Source: Bradyrhizobiaceae bacterium Ga0074131 (GTDB lineage Bacteria; Pseudomonadota; Alphaproteobacteria; Rhizobiales; Xanthobacteraceae). From it: a stretch of 64,000 nt of DNA. The stretch is from positions 186,001 to 250,000 of the forward strand of contig LNEC01000010.1 of assembly GCA_001464035.1 (NCBI GenBank), read 5' to 3'. Of the stretch, positions 44,717 to 54,165 are shown piece by piece (position 1 is the first letter of the stretch; each line of letters opens with the position of its first letter). A program made the position numbers and the translations under genes. Under the pieces are notes generated by a model. It searched no databases. It was not told the origin of the DNA and worked only from the letters and a program-made list of their open reading frames with translations.

Positions 44717-45519
44717 CGCTGACGCTGACAGTCCTCGGCTGCGGATCCTCGGCCGGCGTTCCGCGTCCCGCACTCGGTTGGGGCGCTTGCGATCCCAACA
44801 ATCCGAAGAACCGCCGCCGCCGCTGCTCGCTGCTGGTCGAACGCGCCGGGGAGGGCGGCATCACCCGGATCGTGATCGACACCTCGCCTGACCTGCGCGA
44901 GCAGTTGATCGACGCCGGTGTCGATCATATCGACGCGGTATTCCTGACGCATGAGCACGCCGACCAGACCCATGGGATCGACGACCTCCGTTCGGTCGTG
45001 ATGCACCAGCGCCGTCGCATTCCGGTCTATCTCAACCAGTCGACGGCCGACCATATCCTGTTGCGGTTCTCTTATTGTTTCGTCAGGCCGCCGGGCAGCG
45101 AGTATCCGCCGATTCTGGAACATCACGCCATCGAGTCTGGCGAGAGCCGCACGATCGAAGGGAAGGGCGGTCCCGTGACGATCTCCGCGTTCCTGCTCCG
45201 GCACGGCAATATTACGGCGCTCGGCTACCGCATCGGCGACGCCGCCTACACGCCCGATCTCAGCGACATCCCCGATGCGAGCTGGCCACAGCTAAAGGAT
45301 CTCAAGCTCTGGATCATCGACGGGCTGCGCTATGCCGGGCACCCCAGCCATTTCAGCGTCAACGACGCACTGGCATGGATCGACCGCTTCAAGCCGCGCA
45401 GGGCCATCATCACCAACATGCATGCCGATCTGGATTACGAGGTGCTGCGACAAAGCCTGCCAAGGGGGGTGATACCGGCGTTCGACGGCATGCAGCTGAC
45501 GCTGGAGCAGGCGGGATAG
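44713..45519 (+). CDS. MBL-fold metallo-hydrolase (PhnP-like)
   Basis: 268 residues, starting within the last 4 bases of tatD. It begins LTLTVLGCGSSAGVPRPALG, as in PhnP-like phosphodiesterases, and has the metal motif T-H-E-H-A-D-Q-T-H in which a Gln replaces the usual last His of HxHxDH, then GIDDLRSVV. Later metal ligands are LRHGN, TPDLSDIPD and GHPSHFS. Members cleave cyclic phosphates or other phosphodiesters. The tatD-MBL pair is normal in this group. Confidence 0.85.
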   Translation: MTLTLTVLGCGSSAGVPRPALGWGACDPNNPKNRRRRCSLLVERAGEGGITRIVIDTSPDLREQLIDAGVDHIDAVFLTHEHADQTHGIDDLRSVVMHQRRRIPVYLNQSTADHILLRFSYCFVRPPGSEYPPILEHHAIESGESRTIEGKGGPVTISAFLLRHGNITALGYRIGDAAYTPDLSDIPDASWPQLKDLKLWIIDGLRYAGHPSHFSVNDALAWIDRFKPRRAIITNMHADLDYEVLRQSLPRGVIPAFDGMQLTLEQAG

Positions 45520-45560
45520 GCTGGTACTGGCTATGTGAAATACGTGAGTTGGTGGCTGCC

Positions 45561-45599
45561 CATGCTTCGAGACGCTCGCGCCGCTCGCTCCTCAGCATG
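45561..45599. repeat. intergenic palindromic repeat, rhizobial type
   Basis: A 39-base imperfect palindrome starting CATGCTTCGAGACGCTCG and ending CTCCTCAGCATG. Sequences of the form CATCCTTCGAGACG...CTCCTCAGGATG recur between genes in Bradyrhizobium genomes. It lies 70 bases upstream of the sigma-54 promoter of the TRAP genes and 41 bases after the MBL gene. Confidence 0.5.
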
Positions 45600-45670
45600 A
45601 TGGTGTTGTGTTTCAGCACGTTGAACCTCATCCTCTGTGATTCCAGGGCTGAAGGGGCTGCCGGCCACAA

Positions 45671-45686
45671 TGGCACAATACTTGCT
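45671..45686 (+). promoter_or_regulatory. sigma-54 (-24/-12) promoter of the TRAP operon
   Basis: TGGCACAATACTTGCT matches the RpoN consensus TGGCAC-N5-TTGCW exactly, with 10 bases between the invariant GG (45672-45673) and GC (45684-45685). Transcription would begin near 45697, leaving a leader of about 64 bases before dctQ at 45761. This is the only such element noticed in a suitable intergenic position. Confidence 0.7.
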
Positions 45687-45760
45687 CAAGACTGCTTTTG
45701 TATAACCACCATGTTGGTTTAACGTACCAAACCGGTTGCGGCGCGAGAATGGGGGACTGA

Positions 45761-46348
45761 TTGACACAGCGTGCTGACGACCTGCCGGCTGCGGGATTCC
45801 TTAGGCGTGCTCTTGACGGTCTCTATCTTGGCGCCGGCTACGCGGCCGGCATTTTCCTTCTCCTGATCTTTGCGATCATGATGGTGATGTCGGTCGGGCG
45901 GCAGTTCGCGCTCAATATTCCTGCGGGCGATGATTTTGCATCCTGGTGCATGGCCGCGATGTCGTTTCTCGGTCTCGCCCACACCTTCAAGCGCGGGGAA
46001 ATGATCCGCGTCGGCATGCTGCTGGAACGGCTGCGCGGGCGAGCGAAGCAGATCGCCGAGATCGTTGCGCTCACCATCGCGGCGGGCTTCGTGCTCTACT
46101 TTACACGCCACGCGGTGCAAATGACCTACGACTCCTGGCGCTTCAACGACATGGCGCAGGGCGTCGTCGCGCTTCCCCTGTGGATACCGCAACTGGGCTT
46201 TGCCGGCGGTCTCGCGATCCTGTCGATCGCGCTGATCGACGAACTGGTCAACGTCATCAGGGGCGGGCGGCCGAGCTACGAGAAGGGTTCGCCGGACGAG
46301 ACCCCGGACGAATTCCTCGAACGCATCGCGCAGGGCGGCGGAGGTTGA
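45761..46348 (+). CDS. TRAP transporter small permease (DctQ family)
   Basis: 195 residues with a TTG start at 45761 preceded by GGGGGA. Four membrane segments are visible; the second and third frame the FASWCMAAMSFLGLAHTFKRGE motif of DctQ proteins, with the later LWIPQLGFAGG segment. It bridges the large permease and the binding protein in sodium-driven import of organic acids. The dctM start is 2 bases downstream. Confidence 0.85.
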   Translation: MTQRADDLPAAGFLRRALDGLYLGAGYAAGIFLLLIFAIMMVMSVGRQFALNIPAGDDFASWCMAAMSFLGLAHTFKRGEMIRVGMLLERLRGRAKQIAEIVALTIAAGFVLYFTRHAVQMTYDSWRFNDMAQGVVALPLWIPQLGFAGGLAILSIALIDELVNVIRGGRPSYEKGSPDETPDEFLERIAQGGGG

Positions 46349-46350
46349 GC

Positions 46351-47664
46351 ATGTACAACCTCGGCATGGTGGAGCTGGCGTTCGTCCTGCTCGGCGTGAT
46401 GGTCGTGCTGCTGGCCAGCGGCGTCTGGATCGCCGTTGCGCTCGGGCTGGTCGGTTTCGCAGCGATGGCGCTCACCACGAATGTCCCGCTGGGCACCGTG
46501 CTTGCCACCACGACCTGGAGTTCCAGCGCATCCTGGACGCTGGCCGCGCTGCCGTTGTTCATCTGGATGGGGGAGATCCTGTTCCGCACCAAACTTTCGG
46601 AAGAGATGTTTCGCGGGCTGTCGCCCTGGGTGCAATGGCTGCCCGGGCGGCTGACGCATGTGAACGTCATCGGCTGCGGCATCTTCGCGGCGGTATCGGG
46701 CTCCTCGGCCGCGACGTGCGCGACCATCGGCAAGATTGCTTTACCCGAACTCGACAAGCGCGGTTACGACAAGAACCTCAGTCTCGGCTCGCTGGCCGGT
46801 TCAGGTACGCTTGGCCTGCTGATCCCGCCATCGATCCCGATGGTGGTCTATGCGGTGACTGCGAACGTGTCGGTGCTCCAGGTATTCCTTGGCGGATTCC
46901 TGCCGGGCCTGCTCGTGATGGCGCTTTATTCCGGCTACATCATCGTCTGGTCGCTCCTTAATCCCGGTAAGGTTCCGCCGCGCGATCCTCCGATGTCGTT
47001 CCGCCTGAAAATGCGGGAATCCGCCAAGCTGTTTCCCTGCCTCCTGCTCATCTTCGCGGTGTTTCTTTCGCTGGTACTCGGCTTCGCGACTGCGACCGAA
47101 TGCGCGGCGTGGGGCGTTTCCGGCGCGCTCCTGCTGGCGTGGTGGAGCGGCACGCTGACCCGCAAGAATTTCTTCGACAGCGTGATGAGCGCGACCCGCC
47201 TGACCTGCATGATCATGCTGATCCTGGCCGGCGCGGCCTACACCACGGCGGCGATGGCTTACACCGGCATACCGGCGGGGCTCGCCCAATGGGTGAAGGG
47301 GCAAGACCTGACGCCGAGCATGCTGGCACTGTATCTCAGCGTCATGTACATCATTCTCGGATGTTTGATCGACGGCATCTCGATGATTGTTCTCACCGCC
47401 GTTATTGTGCTGCCGATGGTCAAGGAGGCCGGATTCGATCTGATCTGGTTCGGCATCTATCTCATCATCCATGTCGAGATGGCGCAGATCACGCCGCCGG
47501 TCGGGTTCAACTTGTTCGTGCTGCAGAATATGAGCGGGCGCGACACCCTCACGGTCGCGCGGGCGGCATTTCCGTTTTTTGTTCTGCTGCTTGCGACCGT
47601 ATTCATCATCACCGAGTATCCCCAGATCGTGCTGTATCTGCCCAAGCTCGCTTTTCCCGACTGA
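46351..47664 (+). CDS. TRAP transporter large permease (DctM family)
   Basis: 437 residues from the ATG at 46351, with about twelve membrane segments. Conserved DctM strings include FIWMGEILFRTKLSEEMF, AVSGSSAATCATIGKIALPE, GSLAGSGTLGLLIPPSIPM and HVEMAQITPPVGFNLFVLQ. This is the channel subunit that couples solute import to an ion gradient. It is cotranscribed with dctQ and dctP. Confidence 0.92.
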   Translation: MYNLGMVELAFVLLGVMVVLLASGVWIAVALGLVGFAAMALTTNVPLGTVLATTTWSSSASWTLAALPLFIWMGEILFRTKLSEEMFRGLSPWVQWLPGRLTHVNVIGCGIFAAVSGSSAATCATIGKIALPELDKRGYDKNLSLGSLAGSGTLGLLIPPSIPMVVYAVTANVSVLQVFLGGFLPGLLVMALYSGYIIVWSLLNPGKVPPRDPPMSFRLKMRESAKLFPCLLLIFAVFLSLVLGFATATECAAWGVSGALLLAWWSGTLTRKNFFDSVMSATRLTCMIMLILAGAAYTTAAMAYTGIPAGLAQWVKGQDLTPSMLALYLSVMYIILGCLIDGISMIVLTAVIVLPMVKEAGFDLIWFGIYLIIHVEMAQITPPVGFNLFVLQNMSGRDTLTVARAAFPFFVLLLATVFIITEYPQIVLYLPKLAFPD

Positions 47665-47704
47665 ACCCGCTAGTCTTTCCCGATCATCCTCGAGGAGTAG
47701 TTCG

Positions 47705-48682
47705 ATGAAGTCCCGTTTAACTGGCTTATGTCTCGTTGCCGGTCTCGCCCTGGCCGCAGCGCCGGCCCTGGCGCAAACGAAATGGAACCTGCCGGCCGCG
47801 TACGCCCCCGACAATCCGCACTCGGAAAATCTCGTGGCCTTCGCCAAGGACGTCGATGCCGCCACATCGGGAAAACTCCAGATTACGGTCCACCCGGCCG
47901 CGTCGCTGTTCAAGGCGCCCGATATCAAGCGCGCGGTGGCGACCGGACAGGCGCAGATGGGCGAGGTGTTGCTCTCGATCCACGAGAACGAGGACCCGAT
48001 ATTCGGTCTCGATGTCGTGCCGTTTCTCTCCACCAGCTACCCGGCGGCGATGAAACTGTATCAGGCGTCGAAAGCGACCATCGCCAAGAAGCTGGAAGCC
48101 CAGGGCCTTATGCTGCTGTTCGCCGTGCCATGGGCGCCGCAAGGCGTTTACGCCAACAAGCCGCTCGCCACCATCGAGGATCTCAAGGGCATGAAGTGGC
48201 GCGCCTACAATGTCGGCACGACACGAATCGGCGAACTGGTCGGCGCACAACCGGTCACGGTGCAGGCGGCCGAGCTGCCGCAGGCGCTCGCCACCGGCGT
48301 GGTGAATGCTTTCATTACTTCCGGCGGCACCGGTTACGACTCGAAGGTGTGGGAGTCCCTGAAGTATTTCTATGATGTACAGGCATGGCTTCCGAAGAAC
48401 TTCACTTTCGTCAACAAGGCCGCGTTCGACGCGCTCGACAAGCCGACTCAGGAAGCCATCCTGAAGGCGGCTGCGACCGCGGAGACACGCGGCTGGAAAG
48501 CGTGGGAAGCCAAGAGCAACTGGTATCTCGATCAGCTCAAGGCCAAGGGCATGACGGTCGAGCCGCCGGGCCCGGCGCTGAAGGCGGGTTTCCAGAAGAT
48601 CGGCGAACAGCTGACCGCCGACTGGCTGAAGAAGGCGGGAGCCGAGGGCCAAGCCCTGGTCGAGGCCTACAAGAAGATGTGA
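47705..48682 (+). CDS. TRAP transporter substrate-binding protein (DctP family)
   Basis: 325 residues from the ATG at 47705 with GAGGAG upstream. A signal peptide (MKSRLTGLCLVAGLALAAAP then ALAQ) precedes KWNLPAAYAPDNPHSENL. The DctP-family core is seen in DLKGMKWRAYNVGTTRIGEL with its carboxylate-binding Arg, in GVVNAFITSGGTGYDSKVWE and in KNFTFVNKAAFDAL. It captures the solute in the periplasm. The gene order Q-M-P is standard. Confidence 0.9.
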   Translation: MKSRLTGLCLVAGLALAAAPALAQTKWNLPAAYAPDNPHSENLVAFAKDVDAATSGKLQITVHPAASLFKAPDIKRAVATGQAQMGEVLLSIHENEDPIFGLDVVPFLSTSYPAAMKLYQASKATIAKKLEAQGLMLLFAVPWAPQGVYANKPLATIEDLKGMKWRAYNVGTTRIGELVGAQPVTVQAAELPQALATGVVNAFITSGGTGYDSKVWESLKYFYDVQAWLPKNFTFVNKAAFDALDKPTQEAILKAAATAETRGWKAWEAKSNWYLDQLKAKGMTVEPPGPALKAGFQKIGEQLTADWLKKAGAEGQALVEAYKKM

Positions 48683-48706
48683 GGAGGGCGGCCCACGTCC
48701 TCGGCG

Positions 48707-48735
48707 CGTCGTCCCGGCGGAAAGCCGGGACGACG
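48707..48735. terminator. strong hairpin between convergent genes
   Basis: CGTCGTCCCGGC (48707-48718) and GCCGGGACGACG (48724-48735) form a perfect 12-bp stem with a GGAAA loop. It lies after dctP and just before the stop of the acyl-CoA synthetase gene on the other strand, so it could end transcription from both sides. No T-run follows. Stems of this GTCCCGGC type are common between rhizobial genes. Confidence 0.65.
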
Positions 48736-48737
48736 AA

Positions 48738-50384
48738 CTAAGCCGTTATCGCCTTGGCCGAGTCCACCTGATTGCGCAGCATGAACTTTTGAATCTTGCC
48801 CGTGGACGTCTTCGGTATCGGCCCGAACACCACCGCCTTCGGCGTCTTGAAGCCGGACATCTGGCTGCGGCAGAACGCGATGATCTCGGCCTCGGTGGCG
48901 CGCGCGTTTTCCTTCAATTCGACGAACGCACAGGGCACTTCGCCCCATTTGGAATCGGGCTTTGCCACCACCGCCGCGAACAGCACGGCGGGGTGTTTGT
49001 ACAACACGTCCTCGACCTCGACCGAACTGATGTTCTCTCCGCCTGAGATGATAATGTCCTTGGAGCGGTCCTTGATGATGACATAGCCGTGCTCGTCGAG
49101 CACGCCGAGATCGCCGGTGTGGAACCAGCCGCCGGCAAAGGCTTCCTGAGTGGCCTTCTCGTTCTTCAGGTACCCCTTCATCACGATATTGCCGCGAAAC
49201 ATCACTTCGCCGATGGTCTCGCCGTCGCGCGGCACCTCGCGCATGGTTTGGGGGTCGAGCACGGTGACGGCTTCCTGCAGCGGGTAGGGCACGCCCTGCC
49301 GGCGCTTCAGCTGCGCGCGCTGGTCGGCCGGGAGATCATCCCAGCCCGGCTGCTCCGCGCAGACCGACGCCGGGCCATAGACCTCGGTCAGGCCGTAGAC
49401 ATGGGTCAGCTTGATGCCGATGCTTTCGGCGCCTTCCAGCACTGCCACCGGAGGTGCGGCGCCCGCGATCAGGCCGACAACCGGCCGCGCGACTCTGTCC
49501 CTCGGTGCGCCCGGCGCGTTGATGAGCGTATTGTAGACGATCGGCGCGCCGGCCATGTGGGTGACGCCGTGCCTTTTGATCAGCTCGAAGATCTTGCCTG
49601 GATCGACCTTGCGCAGGCAGACGTTGATGCCGGCCGAAGCCGCGATGGTCCAGGGAAAGCACCAGCCGTTGCAGTGGAACATCGGCAGGGTCCAGAGATA
49701 GACCGGATGCTGGCCGAGCTCGCCTGCGAGGATGTTGCTGACGGCGTTAAGGTAGGCGCCGCGGTGGTGGGTCACCACGCCCTTGGGGTTGCCTGTGGTG
49801 CCCGAAGTATAGCTGAGCGCGATGGCGTCCCATTCGTCGGCCGGCAGCCGTGCGACGAAGTTTTCGTCGCCCTGCGCCAACGCGGCCTCGTATTCGAGTT
49901 CGCCGATCCGCTGGCCGCCGGCGAACGCCGCATCGTCGACGTCGAGGACGAGGGGTCTTGGGCCCTTCATCTGGGGAAGCGCTTCGCGGATGACGCCGGC
50001 GAATTCCGGATCGACCAGGATGATTTTGGCGCCGCCATGATCGAGCTGGAAGGCGATCGAGGACGCATCGAGCCGGATGTTGAGCGCGTTGAGTACGGCG
50101 CCGGCCATCGGCACCGCGAAATGCAGCTCGTTCATCGCGGGGATGTTCGGCAACATCGCCGCGACCGTGTCGCCGTTGCCGATGCCTCGGTCCGCGAGGT
50201 ACGAGGCAAAACGCCGGCAGCGCGCATGGGTCTGCGACCAGGTGAAGCTGCGGCCTTCATAGACGGCGCTGACGTGATCGGGATAGACGGCGGCGGTGCG
50301 CCGAATAAAACTCAGCGGCGTCAGCGCCACGTAGTTGGCGGGCTTCTTGTCCAGACCGACGCTGTATTGGCCTTCGGTGCTCAT
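48738..50384 (-). CDS. AMP-forming acyl-CoA synthetase
   Basis: 548 residues. The adenylation motifs are LSYTSGTTGNPKGVVTHH, YGLTEVYGPA, WFHTGDLGVLDEHGYV and the hinge KDRSKDIIISGGENISSVEVE, with the catalytic Lys in PKTSTGKIQKF. It activates a fatty or aromatic acid to the CoA thioester. The type resembles medium-chain and short-chain acyl-CoA ligases. An enoyl-CoA hydratase lies upstream on the same strand, though 307 bases away. Confidence 0.9.
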   Translation of the reverse strand: MSTEGQYSVGLDKKPANYVALTPLSFIRRTAAVYPDHVSAVYEGRSFTWSQTHARCRRFASYLADRGIGNGDTVAAMLPNIPAMNELHFAVPMAGAVLNALNIRLDASSIAFQLDHGGAKIILVDPEFAGVIREALPQMKGPRPLVLDVDDAAFAGGQRIGELEYEAALAQGDENFVARLPADEWDAIALSYTSGTTGNPKGVVTHHRGAYLNAVSNILAGELGQHPVYLWTLPMFHCNGWCFPWTIAASAGINVCLRKVDPGKIFELIKRHGVTHMAGAPIVYNTLINAPGAPRDRVARPVVGLIAGAAPPVAVLEGAESIGIKLTHVYGLTEVYGPASVCAEQPGWDDLPADQRAQLKRRQGVPYPLQEAVTVLDPQTMREVPRDGETIGEVMFRGNIVMKGYLKNEKATQEAFAGGWFHTGDLGVLDEHGYVIIKDRSKDIIISGGENISSVEVEDVLYKHPAVLFAAVVAKPDSKWGEVPCAFVELKENARATEAEIIAFCRSQMSGFKTPKAVVFGPIPKTSTGKIQKFMLRNQVDSAKAITA

Positions 50385-50691
50385 CTTTCTTGCCTCCCGT
50401 CACTTCGTTCTGGTCGTTCTGCGCAGCTTATTCCAGCAGCGTCGCCGAGCCAGAAGTTTCCGGCCCAATGCCGCTGAAACCCCGTTTGCCGAAGGACCGT
50501 TGTCACATCGATTATCGAAAAACAGGAGAAATCTCATCTAAGTATCTGCAAAAACTTGTGTAAATTGATATTCCATAATATACCTTATGCGAATCTGAGA
50601 TATGGGTGTTCACAGCAGTTGATGAAGCATCGGCCGGTGCCATTCTTACTATGCATGGGGTTGTTTTCGCGATTTTTGATTCAGGGCTGCT
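50385..50691. other. intergenic region with AT-rich patch
   Basis: 307 bases upstream of the acyl-CoA synthetase gene. The section 50520-50610 is conspicuously AT-rich (for example ATTGATATTCCATAATATAC) and is the likely promoter region. No operator palindrome of note was found. Confidence 0.45.
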
Positions 50692-51498
50692 CTACCGCCC
50701 CCTGAACGTCGGCTTGCGCCGCCCCAGGAACGCTGCGACGCCCTCCTTGTGGTCCTCGCTGAGACTGGCCAGCGCGAACTGGTCGATGTCCATGTGGCTG
50801 GCGAGGTCGTCGAGTGCATGGGCCAGCCGGTTGACCGTTAGCTTGGTCATGGCGACCGACAGCGGCGGCTGGGCAGCGACCTTGGCGGCAAGCCGCATCG
50901 CGGCGTCGAAGGCGCTGCCGGGATCGGCCACCTCCTCCACCAGGCCCCAGTCAAGGGCCTCGGCGGCCGAGATGCGCTGGTCGGCCAGGATCACCGCCTG
51001 CTTGGTGCGGGCCGGTCCGATCAGATGCAGCATGCGTGGCACGCTCTGCCAGCTCATGTTCATGCCGAGGCCGATCTCGGGCACCCGGAGATGACCGTCG
51101 CGGGCCATGACGCGAAAGTCCAACGCCACCGCCAGCGCCACGCCGCCGCCGATGCAAAACCCCTCGATGGCGCCGATCGTGATCTGCTCCATCTCCTGCC
51201 AGGCCCTGGTCAGCCGCGGTCCCAGTTTCAGGTGCCGCCGCAGCGCCCCCAGATCCATCGTGGCGCGCGACCGGCCTTCCGGGTCCTTGAGATCGAACCC
51301 GGCGGTGAACGCCTTGGCGCCGCCGGTCAGCACCACGACCGAGGTTTCGCCGTCGTCCTCGAAACTCCGCGCGGCGTCGGTGAGTTGACGCAGCGCCTCC
51401 GGCGACAGCGCGTTGATGCCGTCGCCGCGGTCGAAGCGCACCACGGCGATGCGCCCCTCGGGCCCCAGGCCCTTCTCGATGGTTACAAAGCCAGCCAC
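50692..51498 (-). CDS. enoyl-CoA hydratase/isomerase family protein
   Basis: 268 residues with a GTG start at 51498 (AGGGAG upstream). Crotonase signatures are KAFTAGFDLKD (oxyanion strand) and AIEGFCIGGGVALAVALDFRVMA, followed by HLRVPEIGLGMNMSWQSVPR. The usual second catalytic Glu region is present as VPEIG. Family members hydrate or isomerise enoyl-CoA. It shares a direction with the acyl-CoA synthetase and is divergent from the nitrile hydratase operon. Confidence 0.88.
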   Translation of the reverse strand: MAGFVTIEKGLGPEGRIAVVRFDRGDGINALSPEALRQLTDAARSFEDDGETSVVVLTGGAKAFTAGFDLKDPEGRSRATMDLGALRRHLKLGPRLTRAWQEMEQITIGAIEGFCIGGGVALAVALDFRVMARDGHLRVPEIGLGMNMSWQSVPRMLHLIGPARTKQAVILADQRISAAEALDWGLVEEVADPGSAFDAAMRLAAKVAAQPPLSVAMTKLTVNRLAHALDDLASHMDIDQFALASLSEDHKEGVAAFLGRRKPTFRGR

Positions 51499-51643
51499 GT
51501 CCGCGTCTCCCTGCCCGTCATGTCCTTGACGGCGTTGTCCTTGCGCCGAATGTTTGCCGAGTTTCCTACACCCGGGTGCGCTTCGCAAATCAGTGAAGTC
51601 CCTCGGGCCTCGACATACCCAGATTCTTGCGTATCTTCTGGAT

Positions 51644-52279
51644 ATGAGCAGCCATGACCACGACCACCATCACCACGATCACGACCATTCGGAATTGTCC
51701 GATACCGAGCTGCGGGTGCGCGCGCTCGAGACCATCCTGACCGAAAAAGGCTATGTCGATCCGGCCGCGCTCGATCTGTTGATCGAGACCTACGAGACCA
51801 AGGTCGGACCGCGCAACGGGGCGCGCGTGGTGGCTCGGGCATGGTCCGATCCGGCGTTTCGCGCCCGCCTGCTCTCGGACGCCACGCCGGCGATCTCTGA
51901 GCTCGGCTATGCCGGCCGCCAGGGCGAGCACATCGTAGCGGTCGAGAACACCCCTCACCTTCACAACATGGTCGTCTGCACGCTCTGCTCCTGCTATCCG
52001 TGGCCGGTGCTCGGACTGCCGCCGGTATGGTACAAGTCCGCGCCCTACCGCTCCAAGGCGGTCAAGGATCCGCGCGGCGTGCTCGCCGATTTCGGTTTTG
52101 ACCTGCCTGACGGCACCGACATTCGTGTCTGGGATTCGACCGCGGAAATTCGCTATCTGGTGTTGCCGATGCGCCCGGCCGGCACCGAGGGTTGGAGCGA
52201 GCAGCGCCTCGCCGACCTCGTCACCCGCGACAGCATGATCGGCACCGGGCTACCGAAGCAACCGCACGAGGTCGCCTGA
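51644..52279 (+). CDS. nthA: nitrile hydratase alpha subunit, cobalt type
   Basis: 211 residues from the ATG at 51644. The metal-binding motif [10 protein letters not shown] has Cys112, Cys115 and Cys117; Thr between the first two cysteines marks the cobalt type (iron types have Ser). The amino end holds a His/Asp-rich run ([12 protein letters not shown], residues 4-15) in place of the normal front. Nitrile hydratase converts nitriles to amides in the cytoplasm. The beta gene starts within the stop codon (TGATG). Confidence 0.93.
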   Translation: MSSHDHDHHHHDHDHSELSDTELRVRALETILTEKGYVDPAALDLLIETYETKVGPRNGARVVARAWSDPAFRARLLSDATPAISELGYAGRQGEHIVAVENTPHLHNMVVCTLCSCYPWPVLGLPPVWYKSAPYRSKAVKDPRGVLADFGFDLPDGTDIRVWDSTAEIRYLVLPMRPAGTEGWSEQRLADLVTRDSMIGTGLPKQPHEVA

Positions 52280-52935
52280 TGGAGGGCGCGCACGATATGG
52301 GCGGCGTGGCCTGGTCCGGGCCGGTTCACCCCGAACCTGACGAGCCGGTGTTTCATGCCGAATGGGAGCGGCGCGCGTTCGCGATTACGCTGGCGATGGC
52401 CATGCCCGGCGGCTGGAACATCGACATGTCGCGCTTTGCCCGCGAGAACCGGCCGCCCGAGGACTATCTAAGCAAGAGCTATTACGAGATCTGGCTCGCG
52501 GGCCTCGAGCGGCTGATGCTGGAACGCGGGCTGGTCGCGGCGGACGAGATCGAGACCGGCAAGCCGCTGCATCCGACAAAACCGGTGGCGAGGACGCTGT
52601 CGCCTGACGGTGTCGCGGCGATGTTGCATCGGGGCGGACCGACCGAGCGCGAGGCCAAGAGCCCTGCCCTGTTCGCGGTCGGCGACCGCGTCCGCGCCAG
52701 GATGATCCATCCGCCGACCCATACGCGGCTGCCGCGTTACGTACGCGGGCATGTCGGCACCGTCGAATTGCTGCACGGCGTCCACGTGTTCCCGGACAGC
52801 AATTCGATGGGCCAGGAGAACCCGCAGTGGCTCTACACCGTGACCTTCGACGGGCGCGAATTGTGGGGACCCGATGGCGACGCCACGGTGAAGACGTCGG
52901 TCGATGCCTGGGAATCCTATCTGGAGCCCGCCTGA
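52279..52935 (+). CDS. nthB: nitrile hydratase beta subunit
   Basis: 218 residues. It starts [20 protein letters not shown], the family opening MDGxHDMGG, with EWERRAFAITLAMAMPGGW near residue 35 and the carboxy beta-barrel (FAVGDRVRARMIHPPTHTRL, PRYVRGHVG, WGPDGDATVKTSVDAWESYL). Complete and of normal length. Overlaps nthA by 1 base and the activator gene by 1 base. Confidence 0.93.
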   Translation: MEGAHDMGGVAWSGPVHPEPDEPVFHAEWERRAFAITLAMAMPGGWNIDMSRFARENRPPEDYLSKSYYEIWLAGLERLMLERGLVAADEIETGKPLHPTKPVARTLSPDGVAAMLHRGGPTEREAKSPALFAVGDRVRARMIHPPTHTRLPRYVRGHVGTVELLHGVHVFPDSNSMGQENPQWLYTVTFDGRELWGPDGDATVKTSVDAWESYLEPA

Positions 52936-53321
52936 TGCCGCTCGATCCCAGAGCCACCATCGATGCTACCCGCGCCGTGCCGGGCATACCCCGCGACGCC
53001 GATGGCCCGGTGTTTCGCGAACCTTGGGAAGCGCAGGCCTTCGCCATGGCGCTGGCGCTGCATGCCCGCGGCCTGTTCAGCTGGAATGAATGGGCGGCCG
53101 CGCTGGCGGACGAGATCAAGCGCGCGCAGGCCGCCGGCGATGCCGATACCGGCGATACCTATTACCGCCACTGGCTGGCAACGCTGGAAAGGCTGATCGC
53201 CGACAAGGGCGTCGCGACCCCGGCGACCCTGCACCGCTACCGCGACGCCTGGGACCACGCCGCCGACCGTACCCCGCACGGCTCGCCGATCGTATTGATG
53301 CCGGAAGATTTCGTCGGCTAG
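52935..53321 (+). CDS. nitrile hydratase activator / accessory protein
   Basis: 128 residues. It resembles the beta-subunit amino domain ([48 protein letters not shown]), as P14K/NhlE-type activators do. In cobalt nitrile hydratases this protein swaps a cobalt-loaded alpha subunit into the enzyme. The order alpha-beta-activator is the usual one for this group. It is convergent with queC, with a 4-base overlap at the stops. Confidence 0.85.
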   Translation: MPLDPRATIDATRAVPGIPRDADGPVFREPWEAQAFAMALALHARGLFSWNEWAAALADEIKRAQAAGDADTGDTYYRHWLATLERLIADKGVATPATLHRYRDAWDHAADRTPHGSPIVLMPEDFVG

Positions 53322-54034
53322 GCGGTCGCGCCCACATACTCCCGCCAGCCCCTGGCGCGCAGCGCGCAGGCCGGGCATTCGCCGCAACCATAACCCCATT
53401 CATGCCGCGCGCCGCGTTCGCCGAGATAGCAGGTGTGGGAATGCTCGCGGATCAGGTCGACGAGCCCTGCCCCGCCGATGTCATGGGCCAGTTTCCATGT
53501 GCTGGCCTTGTCGAGCCACATCAGCGGCGTATGCAGTTCGAACGTCTTGTGCATGCCGAGGTTGAGCGCGGTCTGCAACGCCTTGATGGTCTCGTCGCGG
53601 CAGTCCGGATAGCCGGAATAATCGGTCTCGCACATGCCGCCGATGATATGGCTGATGCCGCGCCGGTAGGCCAAAGCTGCGGCGAATGTCAGGAACACCA
53701 GGTTGCGGCCGGGCACGAAGGTGTTGGGCAGGCCGTCTGCGCCCATGGCGATCGCGACATCGCGCGTGAGCGCAGTGTCGGAGATGTCGGCCAGGGTGGG
53801 AATATCAAGCGTATGGCTATCGCCGAGCTTTTCTGCCCAAGCCGGGCGCAGTGATCTCATGCCGTCGAGCAGGCGGCTACGGCATTCCAGCTCGATGGCG
53901 TGACGCTGCCCGTAGTCGAAGCCGAGCATTTCGACGCGTTCGAAGCGCTGCAGCGCCCAGGCAAGGCACGTGGCGGAATCCTGCCCGCCGGAAAACAACA
54001 CCAGCGCGGTCTCGGTTCGGAGTGGGTCGCTCAT
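53318..54034 (-). CDS. queC: 7-cyano-7-deazaguanine synthase
   Basis: 238 residues from the ATG at 54034. The PP-loop is [13 protein letters not shown] near residue 12, with [12 protein letters not shown]; the zinc cysteines are in HTCYLGERG and [13 protein letters not shown]. It makes preQ0, the precursor of queuosine and archaeosine-like 7-deazaguanines. No other que gene is in view. Confidence 0.93.
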   Translation of the reverse strand: MSDPLRTETALVLFSGGQDSATCLAWALQRFERVEMLGFDYGQRHAIELECRSRLLDGMRSLRPAWAEKLGDSHTLDIPTLADISDTALTRDVAIAMGADGLPNTFVPGRNLVFLTFAAALAYRRGISHIIGGMCETDYSGYPDCRDETIKALQTALNLGMHKTFELHTPLMWLDKASTWKLAHDIGGAGLVDLIREHSHTCYLGERGARHEWGYGCGECPACALRARGWREYVGATA

Positions 54035-54165
54035 GGCGTGCCCATAGCACTCATCGACCCCCGGGCCAATCGGTGGAAGGAGCGACCTGCCCGGCTCGTT
54101 TCGCTGGGATCGACGCCGCGGTTGCGGCATAAGGCCTGATCCTCTCTCCGGCTTTTGGTAGCGCC

